A stretch of DNA of 64,000 bases from assembly GCA_030015575.1 (NCBI GenBank), contig CM057337.1, positions 335,926,583 through 335,990,582 on the forward strand, in the 5' to 3' direction. This document shows positions 31,201 to 40,696 of the stretch, piece after piece; the stretch's first letter is position 1, and the number at the start of each line of letters is the position of its first letter. The notes beneath the pieces are model-generated. The model searched no databases, was not told the origin of the DNA, and saw only the letters and a program-made list of their open reading frames with translations. The DNA is from Agapanthus africanus (Eukaryota; Streptophyta; Magnoliopsida; Asparagales; Amaryllidaceae). Both the position numbers and the translations under genes were made by a program.

Positions 31201-32226
31201 AGTAGATTTGTAGCGAGAACTGTAGTATTCCTCGTTTTATACATGGATGACATTCTCTTAATAGGAAATGACATTCCTATGCTACAATCTGTCAAGGGGT
31301 TCTTGTCACACAGGTTCTCCATGAAAGACCTGGGTGATGCCTCATACATTCTGGGTATCCGGATCTACCGTGACAGATCCAAGAGGATATTAGGACTTTC
31401 ACAGTCCAGGTACATCGACACCATACTGAAGAGGTTCAGTATGGAAGATTCCAAGCGCGGTAACCTACCGGCTTGTCACGGGATCACCCTCTCTAAAGAG
31501 ATGTCTCCCAAGACTGATTTGGAGAGGGATCGCATGTCTATTATACCCTACGCTTCTGCGGTAGGCTCTATAATGTATGCGATGTTGTGTACCAGACCGG
31601 ATGTAGCTTATGCACTGAGTGTGGTAAGCCGGTATCAGTCTAACCCTGGGGAGAAACACTGGATAGCGGTAAAGAACATTCTCAAGTACCTGAGAAGGAC
31701 TAAGGAGATGTTCTTGGTGTATGGCGGAAAAGACCTCCAGATCGAGGCCTTTGCTGACTCCAGCTTCCAGAGTGACAAGGATGATTCCAAGTCCATGTCG
31801 GGTTTTGTCTTTACCCTCAATGGAGGGGCGGTGTGTTGGAAGAGTTCCAAACAGGAAACCGTTACAGACTCGACGATGGAAGCGGAATACATCGCTGCAT
31901 CTGATGCCGCAAAAGAAGCTGTCTGGATGGGGAAGTTCTTGAAAGAACTTCAGGTGGTTCCGTCCATTGTTGATCCAATACCTCTGTATTGCGACAACAA
32001 CGGGGCTATAGCATTAGCGAAGGAACCCAGGTCCCATCAGAGATCCAGGCACATCTTGAGGCGGTATCACCTGATCAGGGAGATCGTGGATCGCCAGGAG
32101 ATCGAGGTTCGGAGAGTCGCTTCAGAAGACAACACTGCAGATCCATTCACCAAGGCCTTGCCCCAGACTCAGTTCGAGCGGCTGATCGAGATGATAGGTC
32201 TTCGATACGCCAGTACATGGCCTTAG
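28276..32226 (+). CDS. Gag-Pol polyprotein of Cop4 (intact)
   Basis: 1316 residues in one frame from MTGLKLLLDKN. Gag capsid domain about 1-215, basic linker, then CCHC knuckle C256-C259-H264-C269; aspartic protease D306-T-G; integrase zinc site H441/H446/C472/C475 and catalytic D502, D565, E601 with 35 residues between the last two; reverse transcriptase with YMDD at 989-992 (Met instead of the usual Val); RNase H with D1161, E1202, D1240. The stop is 14 bases before the 3' LTR, so there is no env-like frame. Order PR-INT-RT-RH is Ty1/copia. The start is the conserved MTG shared by Cop2, Cop3 and Cop6; upstream in-frame codons lack an ATG. Catalytic residues are all present, so the protein should be functional. 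Sequence style suggests the Angela/TAR/Tork side of copia; that needs an RT tree. Confidence 0.97.
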   Translation: MTGLKLLLDKNKLTGPNYKDWLRNVKIAITYDKLGYLLTTKAPPVPGPTSSVADKEIRKTWEIDSAKAKCLLLASMDNEHQRRHENMDMESILLHTKELYGEQSRIARYEASKKLFSTRMAVGSSVAEHVLKMIGYIEELADLGITLESELYTDIVLQSLPSTYAQFILNFNLQEKEVELSELLNMLRSAEGTLQKGRETSTLFVGGSSSSRSKAKAKGKKKKAPAKPRGGVSKVDTKGKGKATKIAGKLVDKEECFYCHKKGHWKNDCRAWKARTQELKQVAASASGVYVIENCLSINSTSWVLDTGSGSHICNSLQALRNRRVLKAGDMTLRVANGASMDAKAVGDYHLGMSDGHVLVLRNCFFVPNTTCNIISVSLVSKEGYEFAFVSNVVNIHLNQVLIGSGTLSNGIYVLNQPQIFNVQNTHKRKSPEINQTFLWHCRLGHINERRLTKLHTEGYLNAFEYQSYATCQSCLKGKMTKTPFTGHGVRASELLGLVHSDVCGPMSTHARSGHSYFITFTDDFSRYGYVFLMKHKSEAFGKFQEYKNEVEKQTGKSIKILRSDRGGEYLSAEFLDYLKENGILSQLTPPYTPQHNGVSERRNRTLLDMVRSMMSNAELPRSFWGYALESAAYLLNRVPTKTVPTTPFEMWCGKRPHLNHIKIWGSPAFVKKQHADKLEARSVLCKFVGYPKNSKGYFFYCEEEQKVLVSRHAHFLEHQFIEKEISGSAVELEEIPEPQTVTESLVEPEGSTEQDIPTPLRRSSRQSHPPERYYGFLIDGDREDCIIDYDEPTSFQQAVQSVDSVKWLDAMRTEMESMYTNKVWTLDIAPDGVKPVGCKWIFKRKIGVDGQVETYKARLVAKGFRQRPGLDYDETFSPVAMLKSIRILLAIAAFHDYEIWQMDVKTAFLNGNLEECVYMDQPEGFIQSGSSGKVCKLLKSIYGLKQASRSWNICFDETVKEFGFIKNPDEPCIYSRFVARTVVFLVLYMDDILLIGNDIPMLQSVKGFLSHRFSMKDLGDASYILGIRIYRDRSKRILGLSQSRYIDTILKRFSMEDSKRGNLPACHGITLSKEMSPKTDLERDRMSIIPYASAVGSIMYAMLCTRPDVAYALSVVSRYQSNPGEKHWIAVKNILKYLRRTKEMFLVYGGKDLQIEAFADSSFQSDKDDSKSMSGFVFTLNGGAVCWKSSKQETVTDSTMEAEYIAASDAAKEAVWMGKFLKELQVVPSIVDPIPLYCDNNGAIALAKEPRSHQRSRHILRRYHLIREIVDRQEIEVRRVASEDNTADPFTKALPQTQFERLIEMIGLRYASTWP

Positions 32227-32229
32227 TGC

Positions 32230-32240
32230 AAGTGGGAGAT
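32230..32240 (+). other. Cop4 polypurine tract
   Basis: AAGTGGGAGAT directly precedes the 3' LTR and is conserved in all copies where the site is visible (Cop3 has AAGTAGGAGAT). It is the expected plus-strand primer. Confidence 0.85.
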
Positions 32241-34421
32241 TGTTAGTGTATATGCCCTAGAGGCCATTACTGTATCATACTAGTTTGTATATTACTTAAT
32301 GGATGCTTGGGATATTCACCTTGTATATACAATCTTGCTCAAAATAGTAGTATGCTACTTGGTTTGTTTCTACTTCAATGTGTACATGTGTTTATTTTTG
32401 TATATCGCCTATACACATTAGTAGAGACCTTAGGATCTTTGCTTGATTACCAGCGATGTGATGGCCGTCACACTAGTGGGGCTGGGTAATCTATAAGCAC
32501 ATCCTTATGCAGGTCCCTGGTCGCAGGACTATCGAGACAGGGCATCGATACTCCGGAGTAGACCAGCGCATGCGCTTCTCATCCCAGTGTGGGAGACGGT
32601 CTGTCCCACAGCCGTCAGTACGTCGTACTTGAGATAGTATGCGGGTGCTCGTTAGGTTACGGGTACACTGGACAGGACTCGTCGGGAACTGACTAGTTGG
32701 TATTATACCTATCGTCAGTTATCAGTTCCCAGGTGACATGAGTACAGCTTAGTCCGCTGACTTGACACTGTCACTTCGCCTCGAGTGTGTTCCCACTGTA
32801 CTTTGATCACTACCCTACCACGGCTCAAAGGAGTCGTGCAAACAGGTAGTGGTTGGGTGCAGTCCCGAAGCACTTGGAGGCAGTGACGGTTAGACAGGAT
32901 TCGTCTCTCCCGGTATTGGGGGTTGACATCGCGCTGTGTCTAGGAGAGCCATTACACGAGTAGTCCCTGGCCAGGGCAAACGAGATATACTGGTAGGTTT
33001 CCAGTGTTATCTCAGGGTGTTTTGGGCTTCGCTCCGGCACGACTTGTACTGCTATTGGGGGACTGACGTTTACCGCCCCCTAGGCCCGCCATGCGATGTA
33101 TCAGACGAACAGACCGGACTGTACGGAGAATGTCACACTCAGGCTCAGTAGGAGTTCAGATGGGTTTCGTCTCGTCGGTCTTCTTGTCGGCATTACCTGG
33201 GGACCGTTACGCACAGCTAGTGCCGCTTGCGGTCTGTGGTTAAACCCACTGCCAGCGTAGTGTCGAGTCTTTAGAGTCCCACACAGAAAGCTTTTCGCCT
33301 TTAGGCAAAAGAGTAGAGGTCGCATGGTATTGCGACAGGTCGCATGGTTTTGCGACAGGGTTCGATCACATCCGTGCACTTGTGCACGTACAGTGTCCGG
33401 ACAGTTTACATTAGCGGGCTTTGGTTTAAGCCAGATCCTAGTGTACCTTATGGGATTGGATTTATCCAGTTTGCATTCGTGTTCCTCGGAACGCGGATGC
33501 GGGTGTGTATGCACAGTTGACAGGGAGGCAGAGGCGGCGGATTCTCATTAGGGTTGTTGACTGTTGACCGTTGACTATTTGACTTTATGCTCAACCCTAA
33601 TGAGAATGTGATATGTGATTAACTATTATATTAATTAAGTATTATGGTGATATGGTTGTTGACTTGTTGACTTTTGTTGACTTGTTGACTTTGTTGACTT
33701 GTTGACTTTTGTTGACTTGTTGACCGGTTGACTAGGCTTGACTAGTTGACCATCATGATAACCATGGTTATCATTTCATGCCAAAGACTTTTTCTTGCTT
33801 GCTCATTTGAGTAAAATGAGTGCATGACATGATAAGGTTATGGTTGCTTCTAACCATCACATAAGACTTTTTGATATGATGAGTTATGATCACTTTGGAT
33901 TATGAGAGGGTGAAAGACAAAAGAGTTGCTCATTCTTTCTTGCTCATTCTCTCTCTTGTTCTTGAGCTCTCCTCTTGCTCTCACCCTCAACCTCTTGCTC
34001 CCTCTCTTGATCTATGGTTCTCTTGTCTCATGAGTTGAGAATCAAGAACCATAGATAAAATCCCATTCTAAATCATCTCTACTCATTCTAGTTCACTAGG
34101 TTTAGCAAACCAAGTGAACTAGTTTCTTCAAAGAACGAAGAAGGAGCTAAAGGTTGGAGCTTTCAAGTGGATCTATCTTCGGCGTACGGAGACAACGAGA
34201 AGGAGCTATCGAACCACCATCGGAGCTTGAAGAGAAGGAGTTCAAGATTAGGTATAACCATCTTCATCCGAGTAGCTAAATATCTTTAGCTTAGTATGCT
34301 AGTTTTAGTTTAGGTAAAGATCCCGACCTAGCTTAGTCCATGTTGCCTCTTGCGTTAAAATTTTGATTTTATACCGTTTCCGCCTCCCCGTAAGAACCGG
34401 GGGTCGCAACGTGGACTTACA
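32241..34421 (+). repeat. Cop4 3' LTR
   Basis: 2181 bp, aligned without gaps to the 5' LTR at an offset of 8244. Differences I noted include 32427 (A for C in AGAGCCCTTAGG), a C for A in GAGAGCCATTAC, and ACATTAGCG for ACACTAGCG. It repeats the W-box array at 33517-33750. Confidence 0.97.
33517..33750 (+). promoter_or_regulatory. W-box array in Cop4 3' LTR
   Basis: Same array as in the 5' LTR with two base differences seen (TTTTGTTGAC for TTTTATTGAC, and CTTGTTGACC for CTAGTTGACC). From this position it could also drive read-out transcription into flanking DNA. Confidence 0.7.
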
Positions 34422-34426
34422 TAATC

Positions 34427-34575
34427 TTCTTTCATAGTAGCTAATCCCTCCTATGATGTTGTTAGTTACGGTTTGGCAAAGATCCGTAAGTTAGTCGATG
34501 TTTGTTTTAAACAAAATGATTGTTTTACCTATTCCGCCTCCCCACATCATGTGAGGTGTCTAACGTCGATTTACA
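34427..34575 (+). repeat. Cop3 5' LTR, second part
   Basis: Continues the LTR broken at 23996 after the duplicated TAATC (34422-34426) and ends ...GTCGATTTACA. Rejoined length is 1894 bp. Confidence 0.9.
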
Positions 34576-34576
34576 G

Positions 34577-34588
34577 TGGTATCAGAGC
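34577..34588 (+). other. Cop3 primer binding site
   Basis: TGGTATCAGAGC one base after the LTR; perfect initiator-Met type. Confidence 0.92.
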
Positions 34589-35272
34589 CTCGCTAAACCA
34601 TAACTAATTTGTTAGCAAAGTCGTTAGAAATTCGATCGCGAAACGAACCGGAAAAAACATCATTTTCACATAGTTTCTGTCGTTTTTAAAACAGGGTCTA
34701 AAAATTTTTCAGGGACCCTTAAAAATACAAGCAGGGAAATATAAGATTAATGGAGAAATTTGGGTTCCTAACTCGGCCAAACCGCAGCGGAACCACGGCC
34801 GATCCAAAGAAATCCGCCGCGGATCCGCGGCCGAGTTGGAGCCGAGTCGACCCAAAATTTCCCAGTAACTCTTCTGTGTTGATTTTGTTCTTTCTGGGAT
34901 GTTTTGTTTCTACTCAAGTTTCAGGTGCACAGAGAATTTTTGGGAGTAGAATCATTTGTGTTTTCTTGATCGAAATTCTAAGATGTTTGGCTAATTTGAT
35001 TATATCTGTGATTTGTTTAATGTGTTCGTAAACCTCCCCTAACTGCTAGTATGTCGGTTAGCAGGGGGTTGCACATTTCTGTAATGGTTTTTACTGTTTG
35101 TGTTTGTGGACTTGTTGGATTGTCGTGAATGGATAGCCGGGGATGTGAGACGGGTGTTTCTTTCATTAAAATGTAATTTGTAAATTGTTGTAATATTCTT
35201 TTGCGGGGCACATCCGGACTGAGGTTGTTGCCACCGTTGTATTATTTCATTTACTGATTTTTGCTCCTAGGA

Positions 35273-35399
35273 TAGACCCAAGGTGGGGTGCACAAACTAC
35301 CGGGTACTTTGAAGTGTTTAGTGGCCTACTCACGTTGTTGAGGGAGACCGTTTCACTTCGGGTACTTGGCGGGTAGTTTGCCGTACCCGTAGGGGTCTA
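35273..35399 (+). other. Cop3 long leader stem-loop
   Basis: TAGACCC/GGGTCTA, GGGTGC/GTACCC (one G-U), AAACTACC/GGTAGTTT and GAAGTG/CACTTC pair in nested order over 127 nt. Confidence 0.65.
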
Positions 35400-35950
35400 G
35401 GGTAGGGTTTTGGCTATTCATCGCGACTGTGTAATCCGTCTTTCTTTTAGGCTCAAAAGGAATGCGGATTCGTAGAAAATCCAATAAGTTCATCTGTGAT
35501 CTGGAATGCCTATTATTGCGTTTGACGAATGTACAATATCTATATATGATAGCTATTAGACGTCACTTATGTTTTACACCCGCGCTAGCCCAGCCCCCGC
35601 TCTGTCGTTCGTTAAGTAACCTAACGGGTGAATGACGGGACCCAGTGGCGAATGCGGATGGCATAAGAGGACGTTGTATTTTCGTTGTTTTCTGCAATGA
35701 TAGGTTAATTGATGGGACGCATTATATTAATGCAAAGAAAATAAACCAAAGTTGAATCGTTGGAACAGTTTAAAAAGAAACCACTTGGTTATTTTAAAAC
35801 AGAGGATATTTTTTAAATTGCGGAGCTTTAACCACTCCTTTTAAAAGCTACCAGGTTCCTTCGATCATATCAAGTTCACTACGTTCACGGTTTCGCCAAA
35901 ACCATTCGTAGTCCTCCGTCATTTTATTTGGGTATTCAGTAGTATTCAAG

Positions 35951-36158
35951 CTATGCATTTTGACCAACGCCAAGGCATAGTGTTTGGTAGCTGTTGGGTA
36001 TTCATTTGTTGCATAGATAGATGAGTTAGTTTGGGGCAGTCGTATTATCATTTGGCCAACGTCAGGGATATGTACGGATGGGTTCAAATTAACAAGATAA
36101 TGATGGGTAGAACTTGACATGTGACTTATGACATTTTGACCAACGCCAAGGTCATAAG
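35951..36158 (+). other. Cop3 triple-hairpin leader module (loop CAAC)
   Basis: Hairpin 1 (35951-35980) has CTATGC/GCATAG. Hairpin 2 (36041-36076) has CGTAT/GTACG with one G-U. Hairpin 3 (36125-36158) has CTTATGAC/GTCATAAG. Inner motifs TTGAC-CAAC-GCCAA, TTGGC-CAAC-GTCAG and TTGAC-CAAC-GCCAA share the tip CAAC. Confidence 0.7.
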
Positions 36159-36653
36159 AGCATGGGGCAAAAATTTATATCGGGAATTTCTAAAGAAACT
36201 GAAATTTGCAAAGAGATGCATACCATTTGGAGTGTGATAATTTTGGTAGGATTCCTTCAGCTTTATCAGCGATGATATTTAGATCCCGATCCTACTGTGA
36301 GTATCCGCTACTCATCAGGAGATTCGTCACTTAACGATCAATGCTATAAACCAAGTAGGTGTCGAGAAAGGTGTCAGCGGGGTTATTCCCCCAAAGAAAA
36401 GAGGTTATTTAATTAAGGAACTTCGCGAAAGCATCGTAAAACCTCACTCGAAGTACCGACACCGGCCTGGCTGAACGGTTAAGCAAGTATTATACGGTGA
36501 GAATAGTCCTGGCTAGTTCTTCCTTTTTGGTTTGAGGAGGGATTCGAGAAACAGTGGGAGCCATTCTGTTTAGATAAACTAAAAACCACTCTAAACTTGC
36601 AAGAGCATCATGCTAAAGTGTTCCCTCTCTCTCTCATTGCAGCGACCCAAAAC

Positions 36654-39600
36654 ATGACAGGCCTTAAGTTACTATTAGAGAAAAATATATTGACAGGGCC
36701 AAACTATAAAAATTGGTTCCGGAATGTTAAGATGGCTTTGACATATGACAAATTGGGGTATGTCCTTATTGCTAAGGCACCTGCTGTCCCTGGTCCAGAT
36801 TCCAGTATTGCGGATAAGGAAATCCACAAAACCTGGGAGTTAGATTGCGCGAAGGCCAAGTGCATCGTCCTTACCTCTATGAATAATGAACATCAGAGGA
36901 GGCACGAGGATATGGATCTTGAATCCATATTTCTCCATACAAAAGATCTGTATGGAGAGCAATCTCATATAGCAAGATACGAGACCTCGAAGAACTTGTT
37001 TCAGTCGAGGCTGGCCGTCGGATCATCTGCAGGAGAACATGTCCTAAAGATGATTGGCTATATAGAAGAGCTCGCGGACCTCGGGACGACTTTAGAGAAC
37101 GAGCTGTATACAGACTTGGTTCTTCAGTTCCTTCCTTCCACCTACGCCTAGTTTATTATGAATTTCAACATTCAAGGAAAAGAAGTTGAACTTCCAGAAC
37201 TCCTTAACATGTTGAGGAGTGCAGAGGGCACCTTGCAGAAAGCAAGGGATACACCCACTATGTTTGTTCGCGGTGCTTACTCTTCCAGGTCCAAGGCAAG
37301 GGCCAAAGGAAGGAAGATGAAGGCCGCCACCAAACCAAGAGGAGGTGTGGGTAAGGTGGGAGTCAAGGGAAAAGCAAAGGTTGCGGTGCCAGTAGAGGCA
37401 AAGGACGAGTGCTTCCACTGTTGTAGGAAAGGCCATTGGAAGAAAGATTGCAAAGCTTGGAATGCCAAGAACCAGGAACCGAAGCAACCTGTGGCTTCGA
37501 CTTCAGGTGTGTTTGTAATTGAAAAATGTCTGTCAATCAACTCTACTTCCTGGGTATTGGATACCGGATCAGGATCTCATATATGCAATTCATTGCAGGC
37601 ACTGCGAGACCGTAGAGAGCTGAAGATTGGTGATATGACCCTCCAGGTTGCTAACGGAACTAGCGTGGGTGCTGTGTCCGTAGGGGATTATCACCTAGGA
37701 TTGACGAGTGGACATATTTTGGTTTTGCGCAACTGTTTTTGTGTACCTAGTTTAACGTGTAATATCATATCAGTTTCATTGTTATCAAAAGAAGGTTATA
37801 ATTTCACGTTTGTAAGCGTTGTTGTTAACATCCACCTTAATCATGGTTTGATTGGGTCCGGTACACTAGATAACGGTATACACGTGCTAAACCAATTACA
37901 GATTTTCAATGTTCAGAACACACTAAAAAGAAAGTCTCGAGATATAAATAAGGCTTTCTTATGGCATTGTAGACTGGGTCACATCAATGAGACAAGGTTA
38001 ACTAAGTTACATAGAGAAGGATATTTGGATCCGTTCGAATATCAATCTTATGCAACTTGTCAATCATGTCTCAAAGGAACGATGACAAAGACTCCATTCA
38101 CTGGATATGGAGTAAGAGCGAGCGAGCTCTTAGGACTCATACACAGCGATGTATGTGGTCCAATGTCTACACATGCAAGAGGTGGTTTTTCATATTTCAT
38201 TACTTTTACGGATGATTACTCTAGGTACGGATTCATTTTCTTGATAAAACATAAATCCGAGGCCTTTGAGAAATTCCAAGAATATAAGAATGAAGTAGAA
38301 AACCAAACCGGCAAAAGTATCAAGACACTAAGATCTGATCGAGGTGGTGAATACTTAAGTGCCGAGTTCCTAGGTTACCTAAAAGAGAAAGGAATTCTCT
38401 CTCAGCTTACTCCTCCATACACTCCATAGCATAACGGTGTATCGGAGAGACGGAACCGAACCCTATTAGATATGGTACGTTCCATGATGAGTAATGCTGA
38501 GTTACCGCGATCTTTCTGGGGTTATGCGCTAGAATCAGCAGCATATCTTTTGAACATGACTCCTACCAAGACTGTGCCTACCACGCCATATCAGATGTGG
38601 AGTGGGAAGAAACCCTATCTTCAGTATCTAAAGATATGAGGATGTCCATCTTTTGTTAAAAAGCAGCATGCGGACAAACTCGAGGCACGATCAGTACAGT
38701 GTAACTTTGTGGGATATCCAAAGAACTCCAAGGGGTATTTCTTCTATTACGCAGAGGAACAAAAGGTTTTTGTTTCTCGTAATGCTCATTTTCTAGAACA
38801 TCAGTTTTTAGAAAAGGAAACAAGTGGGAGCGCAATAGAACTGGAAGAAATTCCAGAACCACAAACTACTACTGAAAGTTTGGTAGAACCAGTAGTTCAA
38901 AAAGAACAGGACATTCCCGCACCCCTCCGCAGGAGTAGTAAGCCGTCTCATCCGCCTGAGAGATACTACGGTTTTCTCATAGATGGGGATAGAGAAGATT
39001 GCATCATTGATGATGATGAACCTACTAGCTTCCAGCAGGCCATCCAGAGCGGTGACTTGGTAAGATGGCTGGATGCAATGCGGACCGAGATGGAGTCCAT
39101 GTACACCAACAAAGTATGGACTTTGGACTTTGCTCCAGATAGGGTAAAATCCATAGGATGCAAATGGATCTTCAAGAAAAAGATTGGTGTAGATGGACAG
39201 GTGGAAACCTATAAGGCTAGACTTGTTGCAAAGGGTTTTCGTCAAAGACCTAGTTTGGACTATGACGAGACTTTTTTTCCAGTGGCTATGCTCAAATCCA
39301 TTCGGGTCCTTCTTGCTATTGCCGCCTTCCATGATTATGAAATCTGGCAGATGGACGTAAAGATGGCTTTTCTAAATGGTAGTTTAGAAGAGTGCGTCTA
39401 TATGGATCAGCCAGAAGGCTTCAACCAGAGTGGGAGTAGTGGGAAAGTGTGCAAGTTGCTTAAGTCCATTTATGGACTAAAGCAGGCATTGCGGAGTTGG
39501 AACATCTGTTTTGATGAAACGGTCAAAGAATATGACTTTATCAAAATCCAGATGAACCATGTATATATAGTAAAATTGTAGCACGAACTGTCGTATTCCT

Positions 39601-40594
39601 CGTCTTGTACGTGGATGCCATTTTATTGATAGGAAATGACATTCCTATGCTACAATCTGTCAAAAGATTCTTATCACACAGGTTCTCCATGAAAGACCTA
39701 GGTGATGCCTCTTATATTCTGGGGATCCGGATCTATCGTGATAGATCCAAGAGGATGTTGGGACTTTCACAGTCCAGGTATATCAACACTATACTGAAAA
39801 GATTCAGTATGGAAGATTCTAAGCGCGGTAATTTACCGGCTTGTCACGGAATCACCCTCTCCAAAGAGATGTCTCCCAAGACTGATTTGGAAAGGGATCG
39901 CATGTCTATTATACCCTACGCTTCTGCGGTAGGCTCTATAATGTATGAGATGTTGTGCACCAGACCAGATATAGCTTACGCACTGAGCGTGGTAAGCAGG
40001 TATCAGTCAGACCCAGGGTAGAAGCACTGTATAGCAGTAAAGAACATTCTCAAGTACCTGAGAAGGAGTAAAGAGATGTTCTTGGTTTACGGCGGAAAAG
40101 ACCTCAAGATAGAGGCCTTTGCTGATTCCAGCTTCCAGAGTGACAAGGATGACTCCAAGTCCATGTCAGGTTATGTCTTTACCCTCAATGGAGAGGCGGT
40201 GTGCTGGAAGAGTTCCAAGCAGGACACCGTTGCTGACTCGACGATGGAAGCGGAGTATATTGCTGCTTGCGATGCCGCAAAAGAAGTGGTCTGGATAAAG
40301 AAGTTCCTCACAGAACTTCAGGTGGATCCTACCATTGTTGATCCAATACCGCTGTATTGCGACAACAACGGAGCTATAGCTTTAGCGATGGAACCCAGGT
40401 CCCATTAGAAGTCCAGACACATCTTAAGGCGGTATCACCTGATCAGGGAGATCATAGATCGCCGGAAGATCGAGGTCCGGAGAGTTGCTACAGAGGAGAA
40501 CACTGCTGATCTATTCACAATGGCCTTACCTCAGATTCAGTTCGAGAGGCTACTCGAGATGATCGGTCTTCGATACGCCAGTACATGGCCCTAG
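36654..40594 (+). pseudogene. Cop3 gag-pol, five stops and a frameshift
   Basis: Full-length relative of the Cop4 polyprotein starting MTGLKLLLEKN. Stops: TAG 37149-37151 (end of Gag capsid), TAG 38427-38429 (integrase, before the catalytic Glu), TGA 38637-38639 (integrase C-terminus), TAG 40019-40021 and TAG 40406-40408 (RNase H). A one-base deletion in an A run at about 39543-39546 shifts RT. Three of the five stops are CAG to TAG. The RT motif reads YVDA, losing the second catalytic Asp. The zinc knuckle (CFHCCRKGHWKKDC) and protease DTG are still intact. Not functional. Confidence 0.95.
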
Positions 40595-40608
40595 TGCAAG
40601 TAGGAGAT

Positions 40609-40696
40609 TGTTAGTGTATATGCCCTATGGGCCATTATTGTATCATACTAGCTTGTATATTACTTAATGGAAGCTTGGGATATTCACAGTTATATT
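40609..40696 (+). repeat. Cop3 3' LTR, first part
   Basis: TGTTAGTGTATATGCCCTATGGG... begins right after the purine tract AAGTAGGAGAT, and is broken at 40696 by Cop5. Confidence 0.9.

Larger units (their letters stand above)
23997..34421 (+). mobile_element. Cop4: intact, young, autonomous copia element
   Basis: 10,425 bp with two LTRs of exactly 2181 bp, target duplication TAATC (23992-23996 and 34422-34426), initiator-Met PBS, purine-rich tract and one unbroken gag-pol frame. By eye I find about ten mismatches and no length difference between the LTRs (about 0.5%). The insertion lies in the 5' LTR of Cop3; the empty site is visible in the other Cop3 LTR (GGTATAATCTTCTTTC at 52757). All parts needed for transposition seem present. 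Confidence 0.97.
34589..36653 (+). other. Cop3 leader (noncoding)
   Basis: About 2.07 kb. Contains the long stem-loop (35273-35399), the CGTTCG/CTAACG hairpin with one mismatch (near 35608-35629), the triple-hairpin block (35951-36158) and a candidate intron 36297-36642. Short frames here have no family resemblance. Confidence 0.7.

Noticed and set aside
32227-32240. Possible env-like or extra frame between RNase H and the 3' LTR of Cop4
   Set aside because: Only 14 bases separate the stop codon from the LTR, filled by the purine tract.
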